Source: Pseudomonas sp. MIACH
GTDB lineage: Bacteria > Pseudomonadota > Gammaproteobacteria > Pseudomonadales > Pseudomonadaceae
DNA: 64,000 nt
Direction: 5' to 3'
Assembly: GCF_001269925.1 (NCBI RefSeq)
Contig: NZ_LHVO01000013.1
Span: forward strand, 1 to 64,000
The notes under the pieces were generated by a model. It searched no databases. It saw only the letters and a list, made by a program, of their open reading frames with translations, and was not told the DNA's origin. This document shows positions 54,877 to 63,324 of the stretch, one piece after another. How positions within the stretch are numbered: position 1 is the first letter of the stretch; each line of letters opens with the position of its first letter. The position numbers and the translations under genes were made by a program.

Positions 54877-54952
54877 GGGTGATTAGCTCAGCTGGGAGAG
54901 CATCTGCCTTACAAGCAGAGGGTCGGCGGTTCGATCCCGTCATCACCCACCA
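54877..54952 (+). tRNA. tRNA-Val (anticodon TAC), second copy
   Basis: Identical to the tRNA at 54529-54604, 348 bases downstream. A separate promoter probably uses TATGAT (54852-54857) with a weak -35 box near 54830. Confidence 0.98.
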
Positions 54953-54971
54953 TTCGCTTCAAGTGTTACGC

Positions 54972-55048
54972 GCAGCGGTAGTTCAGTCGGTTAGAATACC
55001 GGCCTGTCACGCCGGGGGTCGCGGGTTCGAGTCCCGTCCGCTGCGCCA
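54972..55048 (+). tRNA. tRNA-Asp (anticodon GTC), second copy
   Basis: Identical to the tRNA at 54624-54700. The 19-base spacer to the tRNA-Val differs from the first copy at one position. Confidence 0.98.
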
Positions 55049-55095
55049 TATTTGCTTCCGCCAAGGCCCACTGAGCGCCTGGAGGTCACGGAAAT

Positions 55096-55118
55096 AGCGG
55101 CCTTGTGCCGCTTTTTTC
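55096..55118 (+). terminator. Terminator after the second tRNA-Val/Asp pair
   Basis: AGCGGC-CTTGT-GCCGCT hairpin followed by five further T residues, 47 bases after tRNA-Asp. No gene is seen between here and the chemoreceptor stop at 55291. Confidence 0.8.
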
Positions 55119-55290
55119 GTTTCTGGATTCCACTGGAATCCACCTCCAGCCACTTGAAAATTGACCCAAGGCGGATTGCTGATTGTTATCCCGGCAATTG
55201 TGGATAAGCACAGCAGCAGTGTCTTGGTGAAGGCTCATCTGGCCCCACCGCATGCAGACGTTGCAATCTGAACGCAAGCCGGCGTCCCGG

Positions 55291-56961
55291 TTAAATCTTG
55301 AATTGCCTCAACAAACCTTCCAGGCGATGACCGATGGCGTACAGCTCATCGACCGTGTGTACGCCGCTTTGCGTCTGGTCGGCGACGTTTTCAATCGCGC
55401 GGGCTATCTGATGGACGCTGCGATTGATTTCTTCGGCGACCGACGTCTGCTCTTGCGCGGCGCTGGCGATGTGCGCGTTCATCGTGTTGATGGTGACGAT
55501 CAACTCGACCGCTTTGCCCAGCGACTGCCCGGCTTGTTCCGCGTGCAGGCTGGCGCCATGACCTGCTGCGCCGGAGTGGCTCATCGCAGTGACGACCTTG
55601 GTTGTGGCCTGGTTAAGGCGCTCGATCATCGCTTGAATTTCCTGGGTGCTAAGTTGCGTCCGGCTTGCCAGCGCGCGTACTTCATCGGCAACCACGGCAA
55701 ATCCGCGCCCCGCGTCCCCGGCGCGTGCCGCTTCGATCGCGGCATTGAGTGCCAGCAGGTTGGTTTGCTCGGCGATCGAGCGGATGACATCAAGCACCGT
55801 GACAATGCCTTCTACATCGCCTTGCAGGCTTTTCAATGAGACGCCTCCCGCGGACAGGTCCTCGGTCAGGGTACCCAGCCGGGCGATGCTTTCATTGACG
55901 ACCTGCCTGGCGTGCTGGGCCTGCAAATCGGTTTCGCCGGCTGCATCCGAAGCGCTCTGCGCACTGACCGCTACCTCTTGCGCCGCGGATGACATCTGAT
56001 TAATGGCTGCGGCGACCTGATCGGTTTCCTGGCGTTGCTGTTCCATGACCTGATCGATGCATTTGCTCTGTTCGGCCACCTGGGTGACCGATGTATTCAG
56101 CTCTCGGGCCATGCCGACGATCTGGCTGACCAGCCCATGAATCTTATCGGCGAAGGCATTGAACGACACAGCCACCTGGCCGAACTCGTCGCGGCTGATG
56201 GGTAAGCGCCGTGTCAGATCGCCTTCGCCCGCTGCGATTTCATCAAGGTGCTCGCGAATCCGCGAAAGGGGACGCAGGCTGCTTTTAACCAATAACAATG
56301 CGAGCACGCCGGTGATCCCGAGCGCAATCAAGGCGATGACGGTTATCCCGTAGACCAGGCTGCGCACACGCTGATGGATTTCCCCTCGTACTTTGGCCAC
56401 CTGGCTTTCGATACTGTCGAGGTTAACCGCAGTGACCACCACCATGTCCCAGGCAGGCAGGTAAAAGCTGTAAGCCAGCTTGGGAACGACTTTATCCGTA
56501 TTGATCAGGGCCCCCGAATAGTTGACGAAGTGGGTGTCGTTCTTCGCTGCGGCAACCATTTCCCGGTTCAGGTAAATCCCGTTCTTGTCTTTGCGGTCAC
56601 TCATGTTAGTGCCGACGCCTTCGCTGCTGTCGCCACGAAACAGGCGCACGACCTGACTGTCGTAACCGATAAAATAGCCATCGTCCCCATACTTCATTTT
56701 CGACAGTCGCGCGATCGCCAGCGCACGCGTTGCGGTGTCCCCCGTCTCGGCCTGCGCATACAGTTGCGCCACTGAGGTTTGGGCAAGGTTGGCGTAGTCT
56801 TTCAAGCGTTCCCGGCTTTCATCAAGCAGGCGTTCCCGAGTCACCGTGACTTCCTGCTCGGCGCTCGACAGCAAGGTGGTGCTCGTTGTCAGCGCCAGCA
56901 CCGTGGACAACAGCACCACCGGGGCCAGCACCAGCATCAGTACTTTATTTTTAAACAGCAT
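55291..56961 (-). CDS. Methyl-accepting chemotaxis protein, sCache-type sensor
   Basis: A 556-residue chemoreceptor. Membrane segments lie near 9-29 and 202-226; between them is a single-Cache domain with [19 protein letters not shown] and [25 protein letters not shown] follows, then the signalling tip [38 protein letters not shown]. It is the last gene of a co-directional transport block, 59 bases after the OprD porin, so its ligand is probably the transported acid (inference). Confidence 0.88.
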   Translation of the reverse strand: MLFKNKVLMLVLAPVVLLSTVLALTTSTTLLSSAEQEVTVTRERLLDESRERLKDYANLAQTSVAQLYAQAETGDTATRALAIARLSKMKYGDDGYFIGYDSQVVRLFRGDSSEGVGTNMSDRKDKNGIYLNREMVAAAKNDTHFVNYSGALINTDKVVPKLAYSFYLPAWDMVVVTAVNLDSIESQVAKVRGEIHQRVRSLVYGITVIALIALGITGVLALLLVKSSLRPLSRIREHLDEIAAGEGDLTRRLPISRDEFGQVAVSFNAFADKIHGLVSQIVGMARELNTSVTQVAEQSKCIDQVMEQQRQETDQVAAAINQMSSAAQEVAVSAQSASDAAGETDLQAQHARQVVNESIARLGTLTEDLSAGGVSLKSLQGDVEGIVTVLDVIRSIAEQTNLLALNAAIEAARAGDAGRGFAVVADEVRALASRTQLSTQEIQAMIERLNQATTKVVTAMSHSGAAGHGASLHAEQAGQSLGKAVELIVTINTMNAHIASAAQEQTSVAEEINRSVHQIARAIENVADQTQSGVHTVDELYAIGHRLEGLLRQFKI

Positions 56962-57020
56962 GCTTGGGGTTCCTCACCTGAATCTGTATGAAAGCGGCCG
57001 CAAGGGCTGCGATCGTCGAC

Positions 57021-58274
57021 TTACCAAAGGGCGATGTCATAGGTGAGGTAGAGGCGATTGCTGTCGCGGCCGCGGGAGAACTCAGAGCGGTAGACATAGT
57101 TGCGCATGCGCACGCCCAGCCCCTTGAACGTGCCGGCTTGCACAACGTAAGCCAGCTCGGTATCACGCTCCCATTCCTTGACCGTGGTCGTGGACTTACC
57201 GTCATTGCCGCTCAGGTAGCGCGTTGAAAAGGTCAAGCCGGGCACGCCGACGGCGGCGAAGTTGTAGCCGTAGTTGAGCATCCAGGTCTTCTCGTCCTCC
57301 TCAATGAATTTGCCGATGCCGGCATTACTGAACGAGTAGACGGTTGCGCCGCTGATGTAGGGTAAACCGGCATCACCACGAAGGGCTTGGTAACCCCCTC
57401 CGACGGTATGGCCTGAGATCACGTAGGACAACTGGCCGCTGAACATGTCATTGTCGATTTTGCCTGCGTAGGCAGAGCCGCTATCAACGCTGTTGAAGTA
57501 GCGCAGGTCGCTGGTCAGCACGCCACCGGCCAGCGGCAGGTCGTGCTGGATGCCGGCGAAGTTCTGTCGGTAGAAGTTCTCGAGTTCCCCGTAGAAATAA
57601 CTCAAGCGAAGGTTTTTGCCCCATTTGTACTCAGCCCCGGCGTAGGTGAAATCTCCGGATTTTTCCCCGCTGTAGCCATCAGGCACGATCGGCACGCTGT
57701 TGGTGGAGTCGCGCAATTTGAAGCGGTCCAGATGCCCGCCGGTGACGGTCAGGTTTTCGATGTCAGTGCTGCTGACCTGGGTGCCCTGGTAGGTCTGGGG
57801 CAACAAGCGTGCATCGTTGTAAATCAGCACCGGTGTCTTGGGCAGCAAGGTGCCGTACTTGACGGTGGTTTTGGCGAACCTGGCTTTTGCGGTAGCGCCG
57901 GCGCTGGCAAACTCGTCGGCCGCTCGCCCGTCATCATGCACCGGCATAAGCCCGGTACCACTGCGACCACGCCCTGAATCCAGCTTTACGCCATAGAGTC
58001 CCAGGGCGTCCACGCCGAAGCCGAGGGTGCCCGCAGTAAATCCGGACTGATAGTCCAGCAGAAATCCCTGGGCCCACTCGGTACGTTCGCTTTTTGCCGT
58101 TCTGGCGGCTCGCGCACTCAAGCCGTGCTCGTCGCGGAAGTTCTCGTTGAAATACACATTGCGCAGTTGCAGCTTGAGTTTGCTGTCATCAATAAAACCT
58201 TCGGCGTTGGCCCCTGCGACGGGTACCAGGCCTAACGCGCAAAACAAAGCCCGACGGGTATACACATGGTTCAT
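57021..58274 (-). CDS. OprD-family porin
   Basis: A 417-residue outer-membrane channel of the OprD/Opd family with signal peptide (ALFCALGLVPVAGANAEG). Family hallmarks: LKLQLRNVYFNENFRDEHG near the N-terminus, GFTAGTLGFGVDALGLYGVKLDSGRG, and RDSNRLYLTYDIALW at the end. Pseudomonad members admit specific carboxylates; OpdH is the tricarboxylate member. ATG 58274 is chosen because it starts the signal peptide. It sits between a chemoreceptor and a CitMHS gene. Confidence 0.9.
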   Translation of the reverse strand: MNHVYTRRALFCALGLVPVAGANAEGFIDDSKLKLQLRNVYFNENFRDEHGLSARAARTAKSERTEWAQGFLLDYQSGFTAGTLGFGVDALGLYGVKLDSGRGRSGTGLMPVHDDGRAADEFASAGATAKARFAKTTVKYGTLLPKTPVLIYNDARLLPQTYQGTQVSSTDIENLTVTGGHLDRFKLRDSTNSVPIVPDGYSGEKSGDFTYAGAEYKWGKNLRLSYFYGELENFYRQNFAGIQHDLPLAGGVLTSDLRYFNSVDSGSAYAGKIDNDMFSGQLSYVISGHTVGGGYQALRGDAGLPYISGATVYSFSNAGIGKFIEEDEKTWMLNYGYNFAAVGVPGLTFSTRYLSGNDGKSTTTVKEWERDTELAYVVQAGTFKGLGVRMRNYVYRSEFSRGRDSNRLYLTYDIALW

Positions 58275-58365
58275 GGCAAATGACTCGTTGTTGTTATTTG
58301 GGGTGCAGGGCGACACGCGCCTCGTGAGTGAGGCGCGATGGAAGACAGCAAAGGTTATGGTTGAA

Positions 58366-59670
58366 TCAGGTGAACAGGCTGATGGCCCCGGTCAACAAGG
58401 CCAGCGCGGTGACGACCAGAGAGGTCAGCACTGCCCATTTGACGGTGGCCTTCTGGAAGTCGCCAATATCGCGATCGACCATGCCCACCAGCAACAGGGT
58501 CGAGGCCACCAGCGGACTCATGAGGTGAACCGGCTGCCCCAGGATCGAGGCGCGCGCGATTTCAACCGGGTCGATGCCATAAGCGGCGGCGGCATTAGCC
58601 AGGATCGGCACCACGCCAAAATAGTAGGCGTCATTGGACAGTACGAAGGTCAGCGGCATGCTGGTGATCGCAACCACCAATGGAAACAGGTGGCCCCAGG
58701 ACGGCGGGATCCAGTCGACCAGGGTCTGTGCCAGGGCGTCCACCATCTTTGTGCCGGAGAAGATCCCGGCAAAGATCCCGGCGGCGAATACCAGCAACAC
58801 CACGGTCATGGCGTTGCCCGAGTGCGCCAGGATGCGTTCTTTCTGAATGTCCAATTGCGGGTAGTTGATCATCAGCGCAAGCACGAAGCCGATCAGGAAC
58901 AGGATCGCGGAATGCATCAGCCCCATCACCAGCGCCGCCATCACCGCTATCACCAGTACCAGGTTGACATAGGCCAGCTTCGGACGTTTGTGGGGCGTGT
59001 CCTCGAGAATCGCGTTGATGTAGCAATCGCCGCCGCCGCTTTGCAGTTGCACGTTGCCGATACGCTTGCGCTCTGCGCGACCCAGTATGAAGGCCGTGAA
59101 GATCACCCACAGGGCACCGCCGATCATGGTCGGCAGCAACGGCACGAAGTATTCACCGGCATCCAGGCCCAACGCGGCAATAGCCCGTGTCGCGGGGCCG
59201 CCCCAGGGTGTCATGCCACTCATGATGCTCAGCGACAGCATGGAGATGGTCGCCAGGATCATCGGGTTCATGCCGATGCGTTTGTACAGCGGCAGCATCG
59301 CTGCGCAGGTGATCATGTAGGTCGTTGTGCCGTCGCCGTCGAGCGCCACCAGCAACGACAGCAGGGCAGTGCCCACCGCGATCTTCATCGGGTCACCGTT
59401 GACCCGCTTGAGGATTTTGCGGATCAGTGGGTCGAACAGGCCCGCGTCGATCATCAGGCCGAAGAACAGGATTGCAAACAACAGCAGTGCTGCAGACGGT
59501 GCGACCATTTTCAGGCCGTCGAGCATCATCTTGCCGGTGGTGCCGCCAAAGCCGCCGATCACCGCGAAGACGATGGGAACCACGGTGAGCGCGACGATGG
59601 GCGACAAGCGCTTCGTCATGATGAGGAAGGTGAATACGACCACCATGGCCAAGCCAAGGAAAGCGAGCAT
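58366..59670 (-). CDS. CitMHS-family citrate:proton symporter
   Basis: A 434-residue inner-membrane carrier of the CitMHS family, which imports Mg- or Ca-complexed citrate with protons. About 12 segments. MLAFLGLAMVVVFTFLIMTKRLSPIVALTVVPIVFA and MTPWGGPATRAIAALG are typical. With the OprD porin and DctA it gives the block two inner-membrane routes for carboxylates. The actual substrate may be citrate or a related tricarboxylate. Confidence 0.88.
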   Translation of the reverse strand: MLAFLGLAMVVVFTFLIMTKRLSPIVALTVVPIVFAVIGGFGGTTGKMMLDGLKMVAPSAALLLFAILFFGLMIDAGLFDPLIRKILKRVNGDPMKIAVGTALLSLLVALDGDGTTTYMITCAAMLPLYKRIGMNPMILATISMLSLSIMSGMTPWGGPATRAIAALGLDAGEYFVPLLPTMIGGALWVIFTAFILGRAERKRIGNVQLQSGGGDCYINAILEDTPHKRPKLAYVNLVLVIAVMAALVMGLMHSAILFLIGFVLALMINYPQLDIQKERILAHSGNAMTVVLLVFAAGIFAGIFSGTKMVDALAQTLVDWIPPSWGHLFPLVVAITSMPLTFVLSNDAYYFGVVPILANAAAAYGIDPVEIARASILGQPVHLMSPLVASTLLLVGMVDRDIGDFQKATVKWAVLTSLVVTALALLTGAISLFT

Positions 59671-59729
59671 AGGACGATTCTCTTGTTGTTATCGTAAAAA
59701 TGGCTGACGCCGAGGCGCACGAGCCCTGA

Positions 59730-59760
59730 CCCGCCGGGCGGCACAATGGCGCCTGGCGGG
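59730..59760. other. Intercistronic hairpin between dctA-like and CitMHS genes
   Basis: CCCGCCGGGCG and CGCCTGGCGGG form an 11-base stem (one G-U pair) around a 9-base loop in the 136-base gap. No T tract follows, so it may mark RNA processing or partial attenuation rather than termination. Confidence 0.4.
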
Positions 59761-59806
59761 GAGGGGGGTTCAGTCAAGTCAGGGGGGAGGCGTTATCCGG
59801 TTTTCT

Positions 59807-61108
59807 CTAGACGCGTTTGGCGACCTTCAAGTCTTTCCAGGCGTTTCCCGGTGCCGCAGAAGATTTTGCGTCGAGCATCCGGTTCAGCGTTTCGCGGTGG
59901 CAGGCATTTTCAGACATCGAAATCACTACCGTCGCTACCGCGTTACTGGCCAGGCTGGTCAGGGCGCGCGCTTCAGACATGAAGCGGTCAACACCGATCA
60001 GCAATGCCAGGCCGGCCAATGGGATGTCGTGAATGACCGTCAGGGTCGAGGCGAGCGCCACGAACCCGCTGCCAGTAACGCCGGCGGCACCTTTGGAGGA
60101 CAGCAGCATGATCGCCAGCATGGTGATGATTTGCGTAAAGCTCAGGTCGATGTTGCAGGCCTGGGCAATGAAAATCGCCGCCAACGACAGGTAGATGGCC
60201 GTGCCGTCCAGGTTGAACGAGTAGCCGGTGGGCAGTACCAGGCCGACGACGCCTTTTTTGCAGCCCAGTGCTTCGAGTTTCTCCAGCATGCGCGGCATCA
60301 CAGGTTCCGTGGAAGAGGTGCCAAGTACCACCAGGAACTCTTCCCGAAAGTAGCGCAGCAGTTTCCACAGGCTGAAGCCGTTGGCGCGGCAAATGCTGCC
60401 CAGTACCACGAACACGAAAAAGCCGCAGGCGATATACAAGGTCATGATCAACTTCGCCAGCGAACCCAGCGAGGTGATGCCGTACTGGCCGACAGTGAAC
60501 GCCAAAGCCCCAAAAGCGCCGACCGGTGCGAAACGCATCAGGTAAGAAAAGATCTTGAAGACCATTTGCGAGGCGGATTCGAGCACGTCGAGTACCGGTT
60601 TGCCACGCTCGCCCAGCGACGACAAGGCAAAGCCGGACAACACCGCGATAAACAGCACCGGCAACACTTCACCTTTACTGAAGGCGCCGATAAACGTCTC
60701 GGGAATGATGTGCATGAAAAACTCCACAACCCCAAGCTTTGCGGCCGACTCCGTGTACTGGGCCAATCCTTTGGTGCTCAGTTGGTTGGGATCAATGTTC
60801 ATGCCGGCGCCCGGCTGGAATACGTACACCGCGACCAGGCCAATCACCAGGCTGATCACCGTCAGGACGAAGAACAGCAGCATGGTTTTGCCGAGCAGGC
60901 GTCCGAGCGAGCGCTTGTCGCTCATCCCGGCGATGCCGGTGACGATGGTGCAGAACACCACGGGCGCAATCATCATCTTGATAAGTTTGATGAACGCGTC
61001 ACCCAGCGGTTTGAGTGCAATGGCCTGCTGGGCCCAGAAATGCCCGACCACGATGCCCAGCACCACGGCGCAGAGAATCTGGAAGTAGAGCGATTTAACA
61101 ACTTTCAT
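59807..61108 (-). CDS. dctA: DctA-like dicarboxylate:cation symporter
   Basis: A 433-residue DAACS-family symporter (C4-dicarboxylates with H+ or Na+). Hairpin and pore motifs: LGTSSTEPVMPRMLEKLE, GYSFNLDGTAIYLSLAAIFIAQA and LLSSKGAAGVTGSGFVALASTL. ATG 61108 (MKVVKSLYFQ) gives the family N-terminus; upstream in-frame ATGs at 61120 and 61324 are rejected. It lies 55 bases after the isomerase gene. It may be a paralogue of the housekeeping DctA. Confidence 0.9.
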   Translation of the reverse strand: MKVVKSLYFQILCAVVLGIVVGHFWAQQAIALKPLGDAFIKLIKMMIAPVVFCTIVTGIAGMSDKRSLGRLLGKTMLLFFVLTVISLVIGLVAVYVFQPGAGMNIDPNQLSTKGLAQYTESAAKLGVVEFFMHIIPETFIGAFSKGEVLPVLFIAVLSGFALSSLGERGKPVLDVLESASQMVFKIFSYLMRFAPVGAFGALAFTVGQYGITSLGSLAKLIMTLYIACGFFVFVVLGSICRANGFSLWKLLRYFREEFLVVLGTSSTEPVMPRMLEKLEALGCKKGVVGLVLPTGYSFNLDGTAIYLSLAAIFIAQACNIDLSFTQIITMLAIMLLSSKGAAGVTGSGFVALASTLTVIHDIPLAGLALLIGVDRFMSEARALTSLASNAVATVVISMSENACHRETLNRMLDAKSSAAPGNAWKDLKVAKRV

Positions 61109-61163
61109 GGCATCACCCATTTTTAGAATTGTGCGGATGCAAAAATGCCAACGACCGCCGGAA

Positions 61164-62246
61164 TTATCCGGCGAGGCGCTGAGAGTCAGTGGCGTAGACG
61201 TAACCGGAAAAAAGCCTGCGCGCGGTGCGTACGACGGACGCTTGAATTGTCTCACCGTTGACGCCGGTGTAGGACAATACGACATCAATTCCGCCGCTCG
61301 GGTGTTCGATACGCACTGCTTCAAGGCGCGGCGTACTGATCCCGCCGAGCATCTGCGCGACGATGCTGCCTTCTATCACGCACGCGGTAGCTAAACCAAT
61401 CGAGCCCGTGATGGCCAGCGCGCGGTGGCAGCTGTGCGGCATGAAATAGCGAACCTGAATCGTACCGCCGGCCTTTGCAGGCGATACCAGGACCGGTTTG
61501 GGAATCACCTTGTTGCTGACATCGCCTAAGCCCATGGCCAGGCCGGCCTGAAGCCGCAGAGTCTCAAGGCGTCGCAGGAATTCTTTATCGGCGTCCAGTT
61601 CCGCCGGGCTCTCATCGCCACGCTTGCCCAGCTGGCTGGCTTCGACGAGCACCATGGGCATCGCCATGTCGATACAGGTCACCGCAATGCCATCGATGAC
61701 GTCTTGCGTGTTGCCGGTGGGAAAGAGTTTGCCAGTCTTGCTACCGGCTGCATCCAGGAAGGTCAATTGCACCGGCGCCGCGGTACCGGGCACGCCATCA
61801 ATGGCGGTATCGCCCTCATAGCTGACTTTGCCGTCCGGTGTGTACACCTCGGAATGGATGAACGTGCCGGTGTTTACGTTGCGAATACGTACGCGGGTGC
61901 GCTCTTGGGTGGCTTTGACCAGACCTTGTTCAATGGCGAACGGGCCAACCGCGCACAGCATGTTGCCGCAGTTGGGGGCGCTGTCGACCCTGCGTTGTGA
62001 AACCATCACTTGAACGAACAAGTAATCAACGTCCGCATCCGGGTGCAGCGAAGGGCTGACAATCGCAACCTTGCTGGTTTGCGGGCTGCCACCGCCGATG
62101 CCGTCGATCTCCAGTTCATGACCGGAGCCCATCAGGTTGAGTAGCAGTTCGTCACGGGCCTCAACGGCTGCGGGCAAGTCCCAGTCGAGAAAAACCGGAC
62201 CTTTGGAGGTGCCGCCGCGCATCAGCACACAGGGAATTCTTTGCAT
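61164..62246 (-). CDS. PrpF/GalD-family isomerase (4-oxalomesaconate tautomerase-like)
   Basis: A 360-residue PrpF-family protein with the diaminopimelate-epimerase-like double fold. MRGGTSKG (9-16), the Cys93 motif SAPNCGNMLC and YFMPHSCHRALAITGSIGLA are diagnostic. Relatives are GalD (4-oxalomesaconate tautomerase of gallate catabolism, of similar length) and PrpF (aconitate isomerase). No galA/B/C or prp/acnD genes are near, so the substrate is open. It is divergent from a LysR gene, the same arrangement as galD/galR. Confidence 0.87.
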   Translation of the reverse strand: MQRIPCVLMRGGTSKGPVFLDWDLPAAVEARDELLLNLMGSGHELEIDGIGGGSPQTSKVAIVSPSLHPDADVDYLFVQVMVSQRRVDSAPNCGNMLCAVGPFAIEQGLVKATQERTRVRIRNVNTGTFIHSEVYTPDGKVSYEGDTAIDGVPGTAAPVQLTFLDAAGSKTGKLFPTGNTQDVIDGIAVTCIDMAMPMVLVEASQLGKRGDESPAELDADKEFLRRLETLRLQAGLAMGLGDVSNKVIPKPVLVSPAKAGGTIQVRYFMPHSCHRALAITGSIGLATACVIEGSIVAQMLGGISTPRLEAVRIEHPSGGIDVVLSYTGVNGETIQASVVRTARRLFSGYVYATDSQRLAG

Positions 62247-62263
62247 GATACTGACTCTTGTTG

Positions 62264-62282
62264 ATCAATTGATGTAATTGAT
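62264..62282. promoter_or_regulatory. Inverted repeat in the LysR/isomerase divergent region
   Basis: ATCAATT-GATGT-AATTGAT, perfect 7-base arms with two overlapping T-N11-A frames, the loose LysR-site signature. It lies close to the isomerase start (18 bases), so it could be the activation or repression half of a LysR site. The rest of 62247-62411 is AT-rich and probably contains both promoters. Confidence 0.35.
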
Positions 62283-62411
62283 GTTCTTGGAGCAAGAGTC
62301 TCAAGCTTTAAAAAATGTTTCAAATGCAAAAATTGACGAGATTGTTGCGTTTTACGAATGATAAATTTACGCTGAATTTCCTTTTGACGCCCCCTGCTGA
62401 TGAGATAAGAC

Positions 62412-63302
62412 ATGGAATATGAGCTGAACGACATTCGATCATTCGTGAAAATCGCCGAACTTGGGAGCTTTCACGAAGCAGCTGATGCCTTGCACCTGTC
62501 TCAACCTGCACTCAGTCGCCGGATAAAAAAACTGGAAGAGGGGTTGGGCACCTCATTGCTTGATCGCACCACGCGCAAGGTCAGCCTCACGAGCGTCGGC
62601 CGTGACTTTCTTCCAAAAGCACGTCGGTTGCTGGACGACTTCGATGAGTCGATTCTCAATATCCGCGAATTGGCCGAACGCCAGATTGGTCGGGTGACCC
62701 TGGCGTGTATTCCTACTGCAGCTTTCTATTTCTTGCCGTCAGTCATTCGCCTGTATAACGAGCGCTACCCCAAAATCCGCATCCGCCTGCTGGATTTAAG
62801 TGCCAATGAGGGGCTTGAAGCGGTACTGCGCGGGGAAGCCGACTTCGGTATCAATATGATGAGTGGGCAGCATCCGGACATTGAGTTCGTCCCATTGGTC
62901 AGCGAACCTTTTGTATTGGCGTGCCGGCGTGATCATGAATTGGCCGGACGCAGTTCGGTCACCTGGTCTGAATTGAGCGATTACCGTCTTATCGGGGTAG
63001 GGCGCCTGAGCGGGAACCGGATGCTGCTCGATCACGCGTTGTCTGGCTTGAGTTGGCGGCCGCAATGGTTCTACGAAGTCCAGCACCTCTCTACTTCGTT
63101 GGGGCTGGTGGAGGCCGGACTGGGGGTTTCGGCGATGCCGAGCCTGGCCATGCCGGCGGAAGATCATCCCACCTTGGTCAGCGTGCCGTTGATCGAGCCC
63201 GTGGTGAACCGCTCATTGGGGCTGGTCTACCGCCGCGGGGCATCGCTCTCGCCGGCGGCGGAAAAATTCGTCTCGATACTGCTTGAACAATGGCCGCAAT
63301 GA
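62412..63302 (+). CDS. LysR-family regulator of the transport block
   Basis: A 296-residue regulator. The N-terminal winged helix is IRSFVKIAELGSFHEAADAL then HLSQPALSRRIKKLEEGLG, and the effector domain has GRVTLACIPTAAFYFLPSVI, LDLSANEGLEAVLRGEADFGI and LGLVEAGLGVSAMPSLAMP. Its divergent position points to control of the isomerase-transport-chemoreceptor block; the likely co-inducer is the transported acid (inference). Confidence 0.9.
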   Translation: MEYELNDIRSFVKIAELGSFHEAADALHLSQPALSRRIKKLEEGLGTSLLDRTTRKVSLTSVGRDFLPKARRLLDDFDESILNIRELAERQIGRVTLACIPTAAFYFLPSVIRLYNERYPKIRIRLLDLSANEGLEAVLRGEADFGINMMSGQHPDIEFVPLVSEPFVLACRRDHELAGRSSVTWSELSDYRLIGVGRLSGNRMLLDHALSGLSWRPQWFYEVQHLSTSLGLVEAGLGVSAMPSLAMPAEDHPTLVSVPLIEPVVNRSLGLVYRRGASLSPAAEKFVSILLEQWPQ

Positions 63303-63324
63303 TCCATACGGCGAGTATTTTTTC

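Noticed and set aside
58147..59697. Open reading frame of 516 codons antisense to CitMHS and the porin start
   Set aside because: It has extreme Gln/His/Asp content and crosses two genes on the other strand.
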